The notes: a model not told the origin generated them from the sequence alone. Shown: positions 26,408-37,137, numbered from the stretch's first letter. The stretch is DNA of 64,000 bases from Endozoicomonas sp965199185 (GCA_965199185.1 CBDAQW010000043.1:124001-188000), one strand, 5' to 3'. A program made the numbers and translations.

Positions 26408-27742
26408 TTACTTCTTATCGAGTCGTTTCTTTCTGCTGTTTCTCAAGCGGATATCCAGGTCGATCTTCATCAACTCCGGTACATGTTCTTTTCCCCATTT
26501 ATCCAGTTCGGTACGCAGCTTCATAGCCTCTTCTGACTTTTCAGCCTCTTGCTTGACCAACTCTTTATAGCGGGAGAGATCTTTCACAATCTGTATGGAC
26601 GATTCAGGCCGTAAAGGCACTTCCTGTATATCCGTCAGAGCATAGCTGCTTTGAGCACCCAGAGAAAATGCCGGTTTCTCGATCACCGTTTTGCCCTTTT
26701 CAAACTTAATAATATGAATACAACGGGCTTCAACGGTGGTCATCACCTGCGGGCTGTGTGTTGAAACAACCCATTGAATATTTTTAAAGATATTTTTCAG
26801 ATCAGGAAGGATACGCTGCTGCCATTCTGGGTGTAGGTGCAGATCGACCTCATCAATCAGAACAATCCCAGGCGTTTCCAAAATATTGGTTGCGTTGGGA
26901 TTCGCTTCAGCCATCCGGCCGGCAATATCCATCACCATAGCCAACGTAGTACGGAATCCGTCACTTAACTGATCAATTCTCAGTGTATCGGTGTGGCCAT
27001 CGTCACGCTGCCAATCGACTAGAAAGCGAAGTGGGTTGGTTTCGGTCCTTGGATTAGAAAATTCGGGTAACAACCCCCGTATTGCCCCGTTGCCAGTGAT
27101 AACACTTCTAATGGCTTCGAGTTCAGGGAGCTTGTAATCAAAATCGCGCTTCTCCTGAATAACTCTGCGCTCCTGATCCTCCATCGCGTAAAACCATTCA
27201 AAGAAGCGTTTGAAATTAACGCGAGAATGAAGGGCATCGGTGAGTGCTTCAAAACGGGAAAAGCTTTTCTGAAAGCTACGGCGACGCTCAGGAATATCAA
27301 ACACCCCTCGACCAGTGCCATAGTAGGCAACGATGGGAAGGGTATAAGGTCGATCCTCGTTTTCTGCGTCGATAAACGGGTCAACAAATTCGTGTAGCGC
27401 CTTTAACCGCTTAGCAGGAGGGATGTTCTTGGTTGTCTTAGAGCTCTGATCTCTTTTTTCAGTGAGATCCCACTCAGCGCCGTTTGCCAGCTGCAAGGCC
27501 ACTCGGGAATAGGGTCGAATTTTGCCAGAATCATCTTGCTTGATGTCAATATTCTTGGTACCAATGCCGGAGATTTTCGGCAGACGGGTCAAGAAAGGCC
27601 CCAGTCCTTGAGCAATCGCATCAAGTACCGATGTTTTACCCTGTCCATTCCAGCCTACGAGCACATTAATATCTTCTTCCAGCTCAAGCGTCAGATGATC
27701 AAAGGCTCTAAAATTGGTCAATTCAATCTTTTTTAATTTCAT
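26408..27742 (-). CDS. ptuA: PtuA-like ABC/AAA ATPase (Septu)
   Basis: This 444-residue protein starts at ATG 27742 (MKLKKIELTNFRAFDHLTLE) with GGAG upstream; a longer frame has no ribosome site. It has Walker A (GWNGQGKT, 30-37), the ABC signature region (LSDGFRTTLAM), Walker B (GIVLIDEVDLHLHPEWQ) and the H-loop (VSTHSPQV), as in SMC-like AAA15/21 ATPases. With the adjacent HNH gene this is a Septu type I gene pair. A 123-bp gap separates it from the type III Res gene upstream, so it may have its own promoter. Confidence 0.87.
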   Translation of the reverse strand: MKLKKIELTNFRAFDHLTLELEEDINVLVGWNGQGKTSVLDAIAQGLGPFLTRLPKISGIGTKNIDIKQDDSGKIRPYSRVALQLANGAEWDLTEKRDQSSKTTKNIPPAKRLKALHEFVDPFIDAENEDRPYTLPIVAYYGTGRGVFDIPERRRSFQKSFSRFEALTDALHSRVNFKRFFEWFYAMEDQERRVIQEKRDFDYKLPELEAIRSVITGNGAIRGLLPEFSNPRTETNPLRFLVDWQRDDGHTDTLRIDQLSDGFRTTLAMVMDIAGRMAEANPNATNILETPGIVLIDEVDLHLHPEWQQRILPDLKNIFKNIQWVVSTHSPQVMTTVEARCIHIIKFEKGKTVIEKPAFSLGAQSSYALTDIQEVPLRPESSIQIVKDLSRYKELVKQEAEKSEEAMKLRTELDKWGKEHVPELMKIDLDIRLRNSRKKRLDKK

Positions 27743-27865
27743 GTTGCTCCAGAGGAACCCACGACAAACGTGATCATCAAGCACAAGCCTCAGCGTGCAC
27801 TTGGATGATGTTGTTCAAGATAACAAGTATTTTAGCGAAACTTTGAGTAATAAATACAGGCTGGC

Positions 27866-30800
27866 TTAAAGCGTCTGGTCAACAAATGATTCAAAGTTAT
27901 TTGCTTTAGCAAAACCTACGGTTTCACCCAGGGCTTTAAAGTGCTCTCGGCCACAGTCAATTTTGGCTTGCTCAGTGGGACGTAGCGCGTCGCTGAAGAG
28001 TGAGCCTTTGGTCTCAACCACAAAGTAAAGCTTCTCTTCATGATTGTTTTCCACCAAAACAGCCCAGTCTGGATTGTAGGTGCCCAGAGGCGTATCAATT
28101 TTGAACCAGTCTGGCAGTTTTGCGTAAACTTTGACTTCTTCACTCGTCTCGAAAGACTGAGCAAAGTCATGTTCTACATCCGAGTCATACACCACATGAT
28201 CGTAGACTGACTTTTTAGCCCGCAGCATGTTTTTATCCAGATACCCCTTTAGCTCAACATCCTGAAACAGCTCCTGGCAGTAGAAGTGATCACCACCGAT
28301 TTTCTGGTACTTAATACCATTAACAATAAACCGTCTCATTACCCGCTGGATAATGGCCGTCACTTCATCAATAAATTTTTGCGGGTTGTTTTTGAAAGTA
28401 TCCAAACGATTGCATTGAGTGAGAATACTCACAATAGAGCGCCGGGTCAGATTGGTGGCGTTCTGAAGGTAGCTGACAATATCAGGCAGTTGGAAGTCTT
28501 TAGCATCGTACACATAAGTCTGAGTGCTGGTTTCTTTGACTTCTAAGCCACTGCGTTTAGTGGTCACTTTACCTTTGCCGTACTCAAACTTGGTTTTGCC
28601 GGCCACCAGATCTTTTTCAATGGTTTTAGCGCATTCCTCAACCAGAGCATGATGATCAAAATCCACCTGATAGGTGGTTTTGTATTTGATCCGCTCCCAC
28701 AGAGATTTAAACTCTTCCCCGAGGAATACCGCCTTATTCAGCTTTACGGTTTCCCGCTTGCTGCCATCCTTAATGTTCAGTCCGCCGGCGACTTTCTTCA
28801 GAGCGGCCTGAATCTGATCAGACTGTGCCATCACATCATAAGGCAGATCCAGCGCTCCTTCTTTCAGTGCTTGCTTCAAACTGTCCTGCACCTTGCCTTT
28901 CTTATCAATATGACCAGAATCCAGCAGGTGGTTCCAAATATGTTCAGATTTTTCAGCACCGAGATAGGTAGGTTTGCTGCCATCGTGCTTAACAACGATA
29001 TTGGCAAACAGGTGATCATCCACCACACCAAAGCGGATGCCTTCTTCGTCTTCAATCTCTTTCTGTAAGCTGGCGACAAAATCCTCATAGGATTCATTCG
29101 CCATGACCGTCAGCGTATTAACATCAAATCCGTGGACTCGCTCGCCCTCTTGATTCACGGCAATACGCAAGCCACGACCAATCTCCTGTCGTTTTTTGGT
29201 GACTGACGTGGTTTCGTTGAGTGTGCAAATCTGGAAGACATTGGGATTATCCCAGCCTTCTTTCAGGGCGGAGTGAGAGAACAGGAATTTAAGCTTACAG
29301 TCCAGGCTCAGTAAGCGCTCCTTGTCTTTCATGATCAGGTTGTAAGCGCTTTCATCGGCGGCAGTCTTTCCCTCACCCTTTGAATCTTTAAGCCGGGCCT
29401 CACCCGAACTGTCCTTCTTTTTATCAATAGCAAAATAACCATTGTGTAGCTCACTCACACTATCCGCCGGTGAGGATTCTTCAAACAGGCTGCGATACTT
29501 ACCTCGGCGGGCAATGTCCAGATACTCCTCCTCAAAGATTTTGGCGAACTTGCCTTTCTGGGCAACCCCGTCTTCGTAATAGCGGTAGTTGGCCACCTTA
29601 TCGATAAAGAACAGGCTGAGCACCTTAATACCTTTGGGGGTAAGCAGTAGCTCTTTTTCCAGATGCTCTTCAATGGTTTTGCGAATTTGCAGGCGTTTGA
29701 ATTCTTCTTCATCCACGCCACCAATCAGCTCACCTTTGCGGATCTCTTCCGGCTTGCTGGTGAAGTCGATATATTCCTGACCTTTGGCGCAGTAGATATC
29801 GTTAATCACATAACCTTCGTACACATCGCGACCACCGGAGAGTTCGTACAAATCATCATTAGGCTTCACCGTTTTAGTGACCCTGTGAACACTGCCAGCC
29901 TGCATAATATCCAGCTCTATTTTGGCTGAAATCCCCCTTTTATTACTCTTGGCATCCAATAGCTTGATATAAGCTTTGTTATGCCCATCCCGCACATTGA
30001 TATGCGCCACTTCAATCTGCTTTACCAGCTTTTGCTCGTAAGCGTCGATGGAGTCCAGCTTGTACAACAGATTGTATTTATCTTTGTGAGTGGCTGAGTA
30101 ACGAAAGGTGCAGAGTGGATTTAACGACTCAATGGCCTCTTTGGATTTAGCCGTGGTATCCACGCTCTGGGGTTCATCGATAATCACGATGGGTTTAGTG
30201 GACTTAATAAACTCAATGGGCTTCATGCCGTTGAGTCGGTCGTCACTTCGGTGAATCAGGTTGGCTTTTGTCTCTTTGGCCGGGTCCGTAAAGCTTTTAC
30301 GGAAGGCATCAATATTGATCACCATGATTTGGATATAATCATTGGTGGCAAAACTTCGTACCTGCTCCCGCTTCTGGGAGTCGTAGACAAAGTAATCGTA
30401 CTGAACGTTGCTGTACTGCTCTTTAAAATGCTGTTCGGTGATTTGCAGGGCTTTATACACCCCCTCTTTAATCGCCACCGAAGGCACCACAATAATAAAC
30501 TTGGTGAACCCGTATTTCTGATTCAGCTCAAACACCGAACGCAGGTAAACATAGGTTTTCCCGGTGCCGGTTTCCATCTCCACGGTAAAGTCCATAGAAC
30601 CGAGAGCCTTGGATTGTTTTAAACCCTGATTAAGCTGAACCTGCTGAGTGTTTTCCAGTAACTCATCGCCCAACAGCTCCAAACGGTTACCGATACCCAG
30701 ATCGTCATGTTCAGAACCTTGCAGCATATCGGGCTGGTGGGCAGCGACGGCGCCATAAGCAGGAACGGAAAAATTCGTCTGACAGGTTTCCTGCCCTTCA

Positions 30801-30868
30801 AACACACCCACGACTGAATCGATGGCAACTTTTTGATAATCCAGATCGGGATTAAATTGAATCTTCAT
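27866..30868 (-). CDS. res: Type III restriction enzyme, Res subunit
   Basis: This protein of about 1000 residues starts at ATG 30868 (MKIQFNPDLDY) behind AAGGGGGA. It has a superfamily 2 helicase core: Walker A (METGTGKT, about 98-105), a DEPQ Walker B box (IIDEPQSVD) and motif III (FRYSATH). The C-terminus has a PD-(D/E)xK nuclease: NPDWAVL followed by FVVETKGS. Type III Res translocates or slides after Mod recognises two sites and then cuts DNA. It lies 12 bp downstream of mod. It appears intact although its partner is frameshifted. Confidence 0.93.
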   Translation of the reverse strand: MKIQFNPDLDYQKVAIDSVVGVFEGQETCQTNFSVPAYGAVAAHQPDMLQGSEHDDLGIGNRLELLGDELLENTQQVQLNQGLKQSKALGSMDFTVEMETGTGKTYVYLRSVFELNQKYGFTKFIIVVPSVAIKEGVYKALQITEQHFKEQYSNVQYDYFVYDSQKREQVRSFATNDYIQIMVINIDAFRKSFTDPAKETKANLIHRSDDRLNGMKPIEFIKSTKPIVIIDEPQSVDTTAKSKEAIESLNPLCTFRYSATHKDKYNLLYKLDSIDAYEQKLVKQIEVAHINVRDGHNKAYIKLLDAKSNKRGISAKIELDIMQAGSVHRVTKTVKPNDDLYELSGGRDVYEGYVINDIYCAKGQEYIDFTSKPEEIRKGELIGGVDEEEFKRLQIRKTIEEHLEKELLLTPKGIKVLSLFFIDKVANYRYYEDGVAQKGKFAKIFEEEYLDIARRGKYRSLFEESSPADSVSELHNGYFAIDKKKDSSGEARLKDSKGEGKTAADESAYNLIMKDKERLLSLDCKLKFLFSHSALKEGWDNPNVFQICTLNETTSVTKKRQEIGRGLRIAVNQEGERVHGFDVNTLTVMANESYEDFVASLQKEIEDEEGIRFGVVDDHLFANIVVKHDGSKPTYLGAEKSEHIWNHLLDSGHIDKKGKVQDSLKQALKEGALDLPYDVMAQSDQIQAALKKVAGGLNIKDGSKRETVKLNKAVFLGEEFKSLWERIKYKTTYQVDFDHHALVEECAKTIEKDLVAGKTKFEYGKGKVTTKRSGLEVKETSTQTYVYDAKDFQLPDIVSYLQNATNLTRRSIVSILTQCNRLDTFKNNPQKFIDEVTAIIQRVMRRFIVNGIKYQKIGGDHFYCQELFQDVELKGYLDKNMLRAKKSVYDHVVYDSDVEHDFAQSFETSEEVKVYAKLPDWFKIDTPLGTYNPDWAVLVENNHEEKLYFVVETKGSLFSDALRPTEQAKIDCGREHFKALGETVGFAKANNFESFVDQTL

Positions 30869-30880
30869 TCTCAATCCCCC

Positions 30881-32867
30881 TTAGATGCTTTTCACATCAT
30901 CAATGCCAAACTGCTTCAGCACCTGAATGGCATTGGTTTTGACCACATCGTTGGCAAAGCCGGCGTCTTTAAACACCACGCGCATCACTTCCGGTTGCAG
31001 TTCTTTTTTGAGTTTGCCAATGGCATTGACTACATCCAGATCAATGTCGTTATCCAGACAGATCATCAGCGCACCAAAGCCGATGTTGTAGACGGTTTTG
31101 TTCGCCAGTGTGTGTTCCTGGATGGGGAGCGTGAGATCAAGGCCGTATTTCAGCAGGATTTCGTAGAGCACATCATCGGCGGTGCGGTCGGGTTTTAGGC
31201 TGTTGTCGGCGCCCAGAACCATTTGTTCGAGGTTGTCGAAATCGGCATCCCAGAGTTTTATGTTGCTGGAGTCGAGTTTTAGTGATTTAAATCCGAAGTC
31301 AGTGGTTTTTGTATTTGAATTTTCTTTTTTCAAGTCAGTTTCTACTCGTCTAATGCGCTCTTTTGAGACTTCAGCAATTGTCTGATAACCATTTTTAAAT
31401 GCTTCTGTTTTCTCTTTGCATGGTTCAGGTAACTGAACCATGATAAAGCGTCTGGTGCCATTATCTTCTGCATTGGCTTTGATAGTCGCGTGAGCTGTTG
31501 AACAAGATCCTGCAAAAAAATCTAAGATAATACTATCTGAGTCAGAAAGATACTGTATAAGTCTTTTTAAGTCATTGTGATTTTTAGGGTTGTCGAAAAC
31601 TCTTTTCCCATCAAAAAATACTATTAAAGTCGTTAGAAGCCGTTTGGGCATAGCTGAAGTGAACACTATGCATGACCTGTCCATCTGATTCAAATAGGTT
31701 TGATCTAACCCGAGGGACAGTTGTTTCGTCGTTACCAAAAACAATATGACCTGCTTCGACTTCTTCATTAAATCGTTCTATTGTCGGATATCTCCAGCCA
31801 CTAACAGGCTTCTTACAAGACTTTTTTGTTATTGGATGGATAACGTCATACGTTGGACCTCCACCTCCAGGCCAGTTTATATTTCCATCATCACGATATG
31901 GGCCAAATTCATCAACTTTTGTATATCTAGCTAAAGGCTTTCTTGGATCATCATTTTCCCATGAGCGATAAATATTTTTTATCTCTGATGCTATTTTATT
32001 CCAGTTATCACTATATGATATTTTTAGTGCTTCAAATGCTTCCTTAATTTCATCAACACCTGGCTTAGGCTCCCTTAATACAGTTTCTTGTTCTTTTAAG
32101 AAATCTTTGTTTTTTGAATAAATCAGCATGTATTCATGACCAATAGAAAAAAATTTTGCATCATTTTTTCTATTCTTATCCCATACCAATGTTGCAATGT
32201 GATTAGCTTCTCCAAATGTGTCATTTAGTATATTTTGCAAATTTGATAGCTCTGCGTCATCAATACTAATGATTATGTATCCACCATCTTCAAGTAAGTT
32301 TCTTGCTAGTTTTAACCTAGGAAGAATCATATTTAACCAGTTTGTATGATACCTCCCAGACGTTTCAGTATTAGCGGATAGTTTTTGACCTTCCTCCCCA
32401 ACCTGCCCCGTCAACTCCAAATAATTCTTAATATTATCCCGATAATTATCCGGATAAATAAAATCCTTCCCTGTGTTATAAGGCGGATCAATATAAATCA
32501 TCTTCACCTTTTTGTGATAACTCTTCTGCAAGAGTTTCAACACTTCCAGATTATCCCCTTCAATAAACAGATTCTGGGTGGTGTCCCAGTCTTTGGATTC
32601 TTCTTTGCAGGGGCGCAGGGTGCCGGTAGAAGGTGTTTGCGCTAGACGACGGGCGGCGGCTTTGCCATGCCAAGTAAAGTTGTAGCGCTCTTTATCGCCA
32701 TCAATCACCTGCTCGCCGACAAGCTCTTTCAGCACATCCACATCGATCTTGGCGCCGCTGGCGTCTTCGGTAATGAGTTCCGGAAACAGTTGCTTGAGCT
32801 GGCTGATGTTATCTTGCACCACGTCCAAGCTGGCACTGTTGGGGTGTTTGTCGGTGATTTTTTCCAT
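30881..32867 (-). pseudogene. mod: Type III DNA methyltransferase Mod, frameshifted
   Basis: The gene is in two overlapping frames. The first (32867-31611, 418 residues) has methyltransferase motif DPPYNTG (127-133) and the target-recognition region. It stops just after an A6 tract on the plus strand (31613-31618). The second frame (continuing to 30881) carries the AdoMet motif DFFAGSCSTAHA and the C-terminus. Dropping one base of the tract restores ...NDFNSIF/DGKRVFDNP... and a full-length beta-class N6-adenine Mod of about 660 residues. The change could be a null mutation, phase variation or an assembly error. The motif reads SCST where SGTT is usual. Confidence 0.88.
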
Positions 32868-32894
32868 GATGTTTGCTCGAAATAATAAAAAGGG

Positions 32895-33659
32895 TTAAAG
32901 CTGAGTTTTTAATGTCTGAATCTGCCGGTCCAACTGCTTAATCTGCATGTTCAGTTCTACCTTGTGGTTGAACTGGGTTTCTTTTTTGAGTTCGGTGCGT
33001 AACTGAGCACACTGTTGCTGACAACGGCGGAGTTGGTCCAGCTTGGTTTGCCGATCTTGTTCAGACTGCGCTGATCGTTGGTATTGCCCGGTGATATCGG
33101 CACAGTTTAGAGCAATAATCCGGCTGACCAAATCCTGATAACACTGATACAGGTGGCTGAAACGGCAGAGAGTAATCACAAAGTCATCTAAAAAGTCTTG
33201 CTGGTGGCGTTCAGGCTGATCGAGGCTGAGCCAGCCAGAATCATAGCTACGCTCTATCGTCAGTTTGCGGTTATCCGCCTGATTAATGCGTTTATAGGCC
33301 ATGTGCAACGCCAAGGTCTGCTCATGGACAAAGATCAGCAACAGTGGGTAAGGAATGGCTCTTTGAATCATGTCCGCCAGTTTTGCCCGCTGGCTATCGG
33401 TGGGCGCTTTGCCTTTTAGGTTGATCTGGAGAATGGCAACTTCCAGATATTCCCGCTGGTCATCCACATATTTGGGAATATTAATCGTGGCGGGTTTGAG
33501 GGTGTAGCGCCATTCTACGGTATCAATTTGTTCGCTAAACGCGAGTTGATCGCTTTTGCTTAACGATGCATTCTCGTAGAACTGTTTTTTGTAGATGCGC
33601 TTGCCTAAAAGACAACTGTCGGGAATGGCCAACTGTTGATAAAAGTCATTCAGGGTCAT
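32895..33659 (-). CDS. DUF4391 domain protein
   Basis: This 254-residue protein has the DUF4391 layout: an N-terminal LTLNDF-like start with GKRIYKKQFYENA, a central strand-rich region (VEWRYTLKPATINIPKYV; EYLEVAILQINLKGK) and a C-terminal coiled coil (about 190-254, Gln/Leu-rich). The function is unknown. DUF4391 genes recur beside SNF2/PLD helicases and type III mod/res genes, and here ATG 33659 overlaps the stop of the helicase gene. It may be an adaptor in that complex. Confidence 0.85.
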   Translation of the reverse strand: MTLNDFYQQLAIPDSCLLGKRIYKKQFYENASLSKSDQLAFSEQIDTVEWRYTLKPATINIPKYVDDQREYLEVAILQINLKGKAPTDSQRAKLADMIQRAIPYPLLLIFVHEQTLALHMAYKRINQADNRKLTIERSYDSGWLSLDQPERHQQDFLDDFVITLCRFSHLYQCYQDLVSRIIALNCADITGQYQRSAQSEQDRQTKLDQLRRCQQQCAQLRTELKKETQFNHKVELNMQIKQLDRQIQTLKTQL

Positions 33660-36600
33660 GGCGCTTCCTGAATAATCAGGTAGCTGACCACTTCAAAGTC
33701 TTCAATGCCCTGAAAACTCTCCTGGGTCAGATGAGTCCCGCCACGGCTGAATAAACTGTCGATGCCTTTTTCTTCCGTTTTGCCAATGATGCTGCTGACC
33801 GCGGTTTCCAGTAACTGTCGATAGTGGCTCATATCTTTACCGTTGCGGGTTTGCTGGTTGAATTGAGCCATGGCGGTTTGATCCGGCAGATGGTGCCCCA
33901 TGCCCTGTTTTTTAAGAATATCCAGCATTTTTTTGGTTTGAGTAAAAGGGTATTTCACTTCGTTGTCGTGGGTGACATACACCAGATAGTGAGGTGCTAA
34001 AGCGTAGGCATCCTGCTGGTTGTCTTCCATCGGTTTGAGTTGCCTCAAGCAGAATAACACGCCGGGTTCGATAGAGTGATCGCCGGTTCGCTGGATAAAC
34101 GCAGGGTCAATGGTGCTGTTGGCGAAAAGACCCGTGTAGGCGCTTTCCAAATCGCCCAAATGCTCTTTCATGTAACCCGACAGATCCATGCGAAAGTCAT
34201 TTAGCGTCAGGTCGGTAATTGAAACGCTGCCAGAGATATCTTCCAGATCGACGACATTGTCTTGCAACTCTTGTAGCTGCTTGCGGCGATATTCCAGATC
34301 GTTCATCTGTTTGCCGCTGTCTTGCTCGATAACATTTTCTTCGCCGGTGGCGGAGATATCCAGCAACACCATTCGACCACTGACACGGGCTTCCAGATTA
34401 ATGTATTCATCCAGCTCCATATTTGGCCAGAAGTTCACTAGCTGAATGACGTTGTTTTTGGAGCCTAAACGGTCCACTCGGCCAAAACGCTGGATGATGC
34501 GTACCGGGTTCCAGTGGATATCGTAGTTAATCAGGAAGTCGCAATCTTGTAGGTTTTGGCCTTCAGAAATACAGTCGGTGGCGATCAGCAGATCGATCTC
34601 GTCGGTTAGACCATCACCCACCTTATCGCGCTCTTTAGATACTGGAGAAAAGGCGGTGAGCAAATTGTTAAGATCACCACTGACGCCGGGCATGGTGCTT
34701 TTATTACTGCCACTGCCGGTTACCAGTGCGGTGTGAATACCCAACTGCTGCTCAGCCCAAGGGGCGATATGTTGGTAGAGATAGTTTGCCGTATCAGCGA
34801 AAGCCGTGAAGATAATGACTTTTTTATTGCCAGAGTTCAGCGGTTGCCGGCATTTTTGCTCAATGACTTTTTCTAATCGGTGCAGTTTGGCGTCTCGATT
34901 AGACGTGATGGCCTGTGCTTCGGTGAGTAATTGTTGCAGGCGTGCCCGGTCTGCTTCCAAATCCTGATACCAGAGGATGTGGTCCATATCCTTGATCAGG
35001 ATTTTGACTTTTTTACCAATCAGGTAGTTGCCAAACTCCGGGGAGTCTACTTCGATTTCATTGATGTTCAGCTCTTCAACGGCATCATCGGGGTGGCTGG
35101 TGAGTTTGTCCAGCAAATGATCTACTTCGCCCAGAAGTTTTTGTAATGTCAGCGCAAAAGAGTGAATCGAGCTTTCCATACGTTTGAGCAGGTTAACGCG
35201 CATCAGGTGAATCAAGCTTTGCTCACGATCCACCATTTTGAAAACAGAGCCCGCTTTGACCTCAATGTCATATTTTTTATTGTACTCGGCCCGTTTATCC
35301 ATGCGGACGTATTTCAAAGGTGCATAGGCACTGAGATTGAGGCGGCGGATAATTCGGTTGATTTCTCTGAGTGCGGGGAACTGGCCATCAGAATCAATAT
35401 CCTCTTTGATATTGAGGGGCTTCAGTCTTTCAGGAAAGGCGCCAATTTCAGCGACGTCGTAATATTTTTCGATATGTTTGCGGGAACGGGCAATGGTGAG
35501 CAGGTCGAGCAGTTTGAAGTAATCAAAGTTCATGCCTTCCAGCAATGATTCTGTGCTGCGCTGTTCTTCATCTTGCCTGAGCCAGTGGTTAAAGTGGGTT
35601 TGAGCCTTTTTTAGGGTGATCTCAATACTGGTAATGCCCTGACCTTCAAACGCCGTGTCCTGACCTTCGGTAATAAAGGCTACCTGATTTTTCAGGTCGT
35701 TCATTCGGTTGTTGACCGGGGTGGCTGAGAGCATCAGTACTTTGGTTTTTACACCGGAGCGGATGATGTCATCCATTAAGCGAGAGTAACGTGTGTAACC
35801 TTCTTTGGCGGTGCTGCTGTTACGGAAATTGTGGGATTCGTCAATGACGATGAGGTCGTAGTTGCCCCAGTTGATGGTCTCCAGATTAATCTCGCCAGAC
35901 TTTCCAGTGACACGGGTTAAGTCTGTGTGGTTGAGAACATCATAGTTGAATCGGTCTGCGGCAAGTAAGTTTCTTTTGTCATTTACCGTATAAACCGTCC
36001 AGTTCTCTCGCAGCTTTTTGGGGGCCAGCACCAGAACCCGGTCATTACGTAGCTCATAATATTTGATGACAGCAAGGGCGGAGAAGGTTTTACCTAAGCC
36101 TACACTGTCTGCAATGATGCAGCCGTTGTAGCGTTCCAGCTTATCAATGGCCCCGGTGACGCCGTCTTTTTGAAACTTATAGAGTTTGTTCCAGACCACC
36201 GTTTCTTTGAAGCCGGTTTGACTCTTGATGATACTGTCTTCATCGATGTCTTCGAGAAAGTCTTTGAAAAGATGATAAAGGGTAAGGAAATAGATGAATT
36301 GTGGGGATTGGTCTGCTGTGAGCTGGCTCAACTGGTCCAGCAGTAGTTGTTTTGCTTCTACTGCGGTGGGTGTATCCCAAATGGCGTTGAACCACTCAAG
36401 TATGCCCTGAGTAGCGCTGAGATCATTCAGACACATATTCATGTCGAATTGGTCTGATTCACTAAAACCTAAACCTGTACTGGTGAAATGAGAGCTTCCC
36501 TGAATAGCAAAGGCGTCGTTGTTATTTTTGGCAACATGAAACAGGTTTTGGTTAGCCATGCTGGTGGATTTGACATCCACCTTTTGCTCAAGCCATCGAG

Positions 36601-36880
36601 CGCACTCCTTGGCAATTTGTTGTTGATTGAGTTGGTTTTTAAAGCGCTGTTCAAAAGAGTCTCCCGTCAGTTCAGGGAAAGGTCCACCTTGAGCTTCAGG
36701 GTTGTGAGGCAATTTGGATAACAGAAGTTGAACGCTATCGAGTTTCGATAGTTCTTTTTGCAGGGACCTGAAGCCGTATATAGAGAATAGGCCTGAAATG
36801 ACAGAGAGTTTCGAGCCAGTGACGAGGTGCTTTTGTAGCGTCTCGCCCACTGATCCATTTTGTCGGTTATCCAGAAGCAT
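33656..36880 (-). CDS. SNF2-family helicase with N-terminal PLD-like domain
   Basis: This protein of 1074 residues starts at ATG 36880 (MLLDNRQNG); an upstream in-frame TTG is possible. Residues 1-150 resemble a phospholipase D-like nuclease domain with FHVAK (about 114-118) and AIQGSSHFTSTGLG (125-138). The SNF2 motor follows: motif I DSVGLGKT (258-265), DESH box (347-350), SATPVNNR, and a C-terminal helicase domain with QRFGRVDRLGS. It is first in the run of genes with DUF4391, mod and res. Proteins of this layout occur in several defence loci; the exact role here is not known. Confidence 0.88.
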   Translation of the reverse strand: MLLDNRQNGSVGETLQKHLVTGSKLSVISGLFSIYGFRSLQKELSKLDSVQLLLSKLPHNPEAQGGPFPELTGDSFEQRFKNQLNQQQIAKECARWLEQKVDVKSTSMANQNLFHVAKNNNDAFAIQGSSHFTSTGLGFSESDQFDMNMCLNDLSATQGILEWFNAIWDTPTAVEAKQLLLDQLSQLTADQSPQFIYFLTLYHLFKDFLEDIDEDSIIKSQTGFKETVVWNKLYKFQKDGVTGAIDKLERYNGCIIADSVGLGKTFSALAVIKYYELRNDRVLVLAPKKLRENWTVYTVNDKRNLLAADRFNYDVLNHTDLTRVTGKSGEINLETINWGNYDLIVIDESHNFRNSSTAKEGYTRYSRLMDDIIRSGVKTKVLMLSATPVNNRMNDLKNQVAFITEGQDTAFEGQGITSIEITLKKAQTHFNHWLRQDEEQRSTESLLEGMNFDYFKLLDLLTIARSRKHIEKYYDVAEIGAFPERLKPLNIKEDIDSDGQFPALREINRIIRRLNLSAYAPLKYVRMDKRAEYNKKYDIEVKAGSVFKMVDREQSLIHLMRVNLLKRMESSIHSFALTLQKLLGEVDHLLDKLTSHPDDAVEELNINEIEVDSPEFGNYLIGKKVKILIKDMDHILWYQDLEADRARLQQLLTEAQAITSNRDAKLHRLEKVIEQKCRQPLNSGNKKVIIFTAFADTANYLYQHIAPWAEQQLGIHTALVTGSGSNKSTMPGVSGDLNNLLTAFSPVSKERDKVGDGLTDEIDLLIATDCISEGQNLQDCDFLINYDIHWNPVRIIQRFGRVDRLGSKNNVIQLVNFWPNMELDEYINLEARVSGRMVLLDISATGEENVIEQDSGKQMNDLEYRRKQLQELQDNVVDLEDISGSVSITDLTLNDFRMDLSGYMKEHLGDLESAYTGLFANSTIDPAFIQRTGDHSIEPGVLFCLRQLKPMEDNQQDAYALAPHYLVYVTHDNEVKYPFTQTKKMLDILKKQGMGHHLPDQTAMAQFNQQTRNGKDMSHYRQLLETAVSSIIGKTEEKGIDSLFSRGGTHLTQESFQGIEDFEVVSYLIIQEAP

Positions 36881-37137
36881 AGAGAGAAGTCTCAAATCAC
36901 AGGCACGCTACCGCCGGAAGTTTAGCCATTGTCGGGATTGACAGGCTTGAGCAGGGGCCTCGGTAGCTCGTATTAGGGATGAAAGAGGAAAGGGTACCGA
37001 AAATCGGGCTATTTGTATCTAATGACTGAATTGAAGCGTGTAGCTATCAGTGAATAGATAATTGCCCTTTGAAAATATGTTCTCGGTGGTAGGCCAGGTA
37101 TTGTAATTGCTGGTTAGTGAACGAACCGACAGTCTGG

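Noticed and set aside
25610..27784. Retron-Septu (Ec78-type) system
   Set aside because: No reverse transcriptase or msr/msd structure is present near the PtuA/PtuB pair.
31182..31385. Plus-strand frames across the defence island (for example 31182-31385, 28649-29068, 35162-35548)
   Set aside because: They lie wholly opposite strong minus-strand genes and show only antisense composition.
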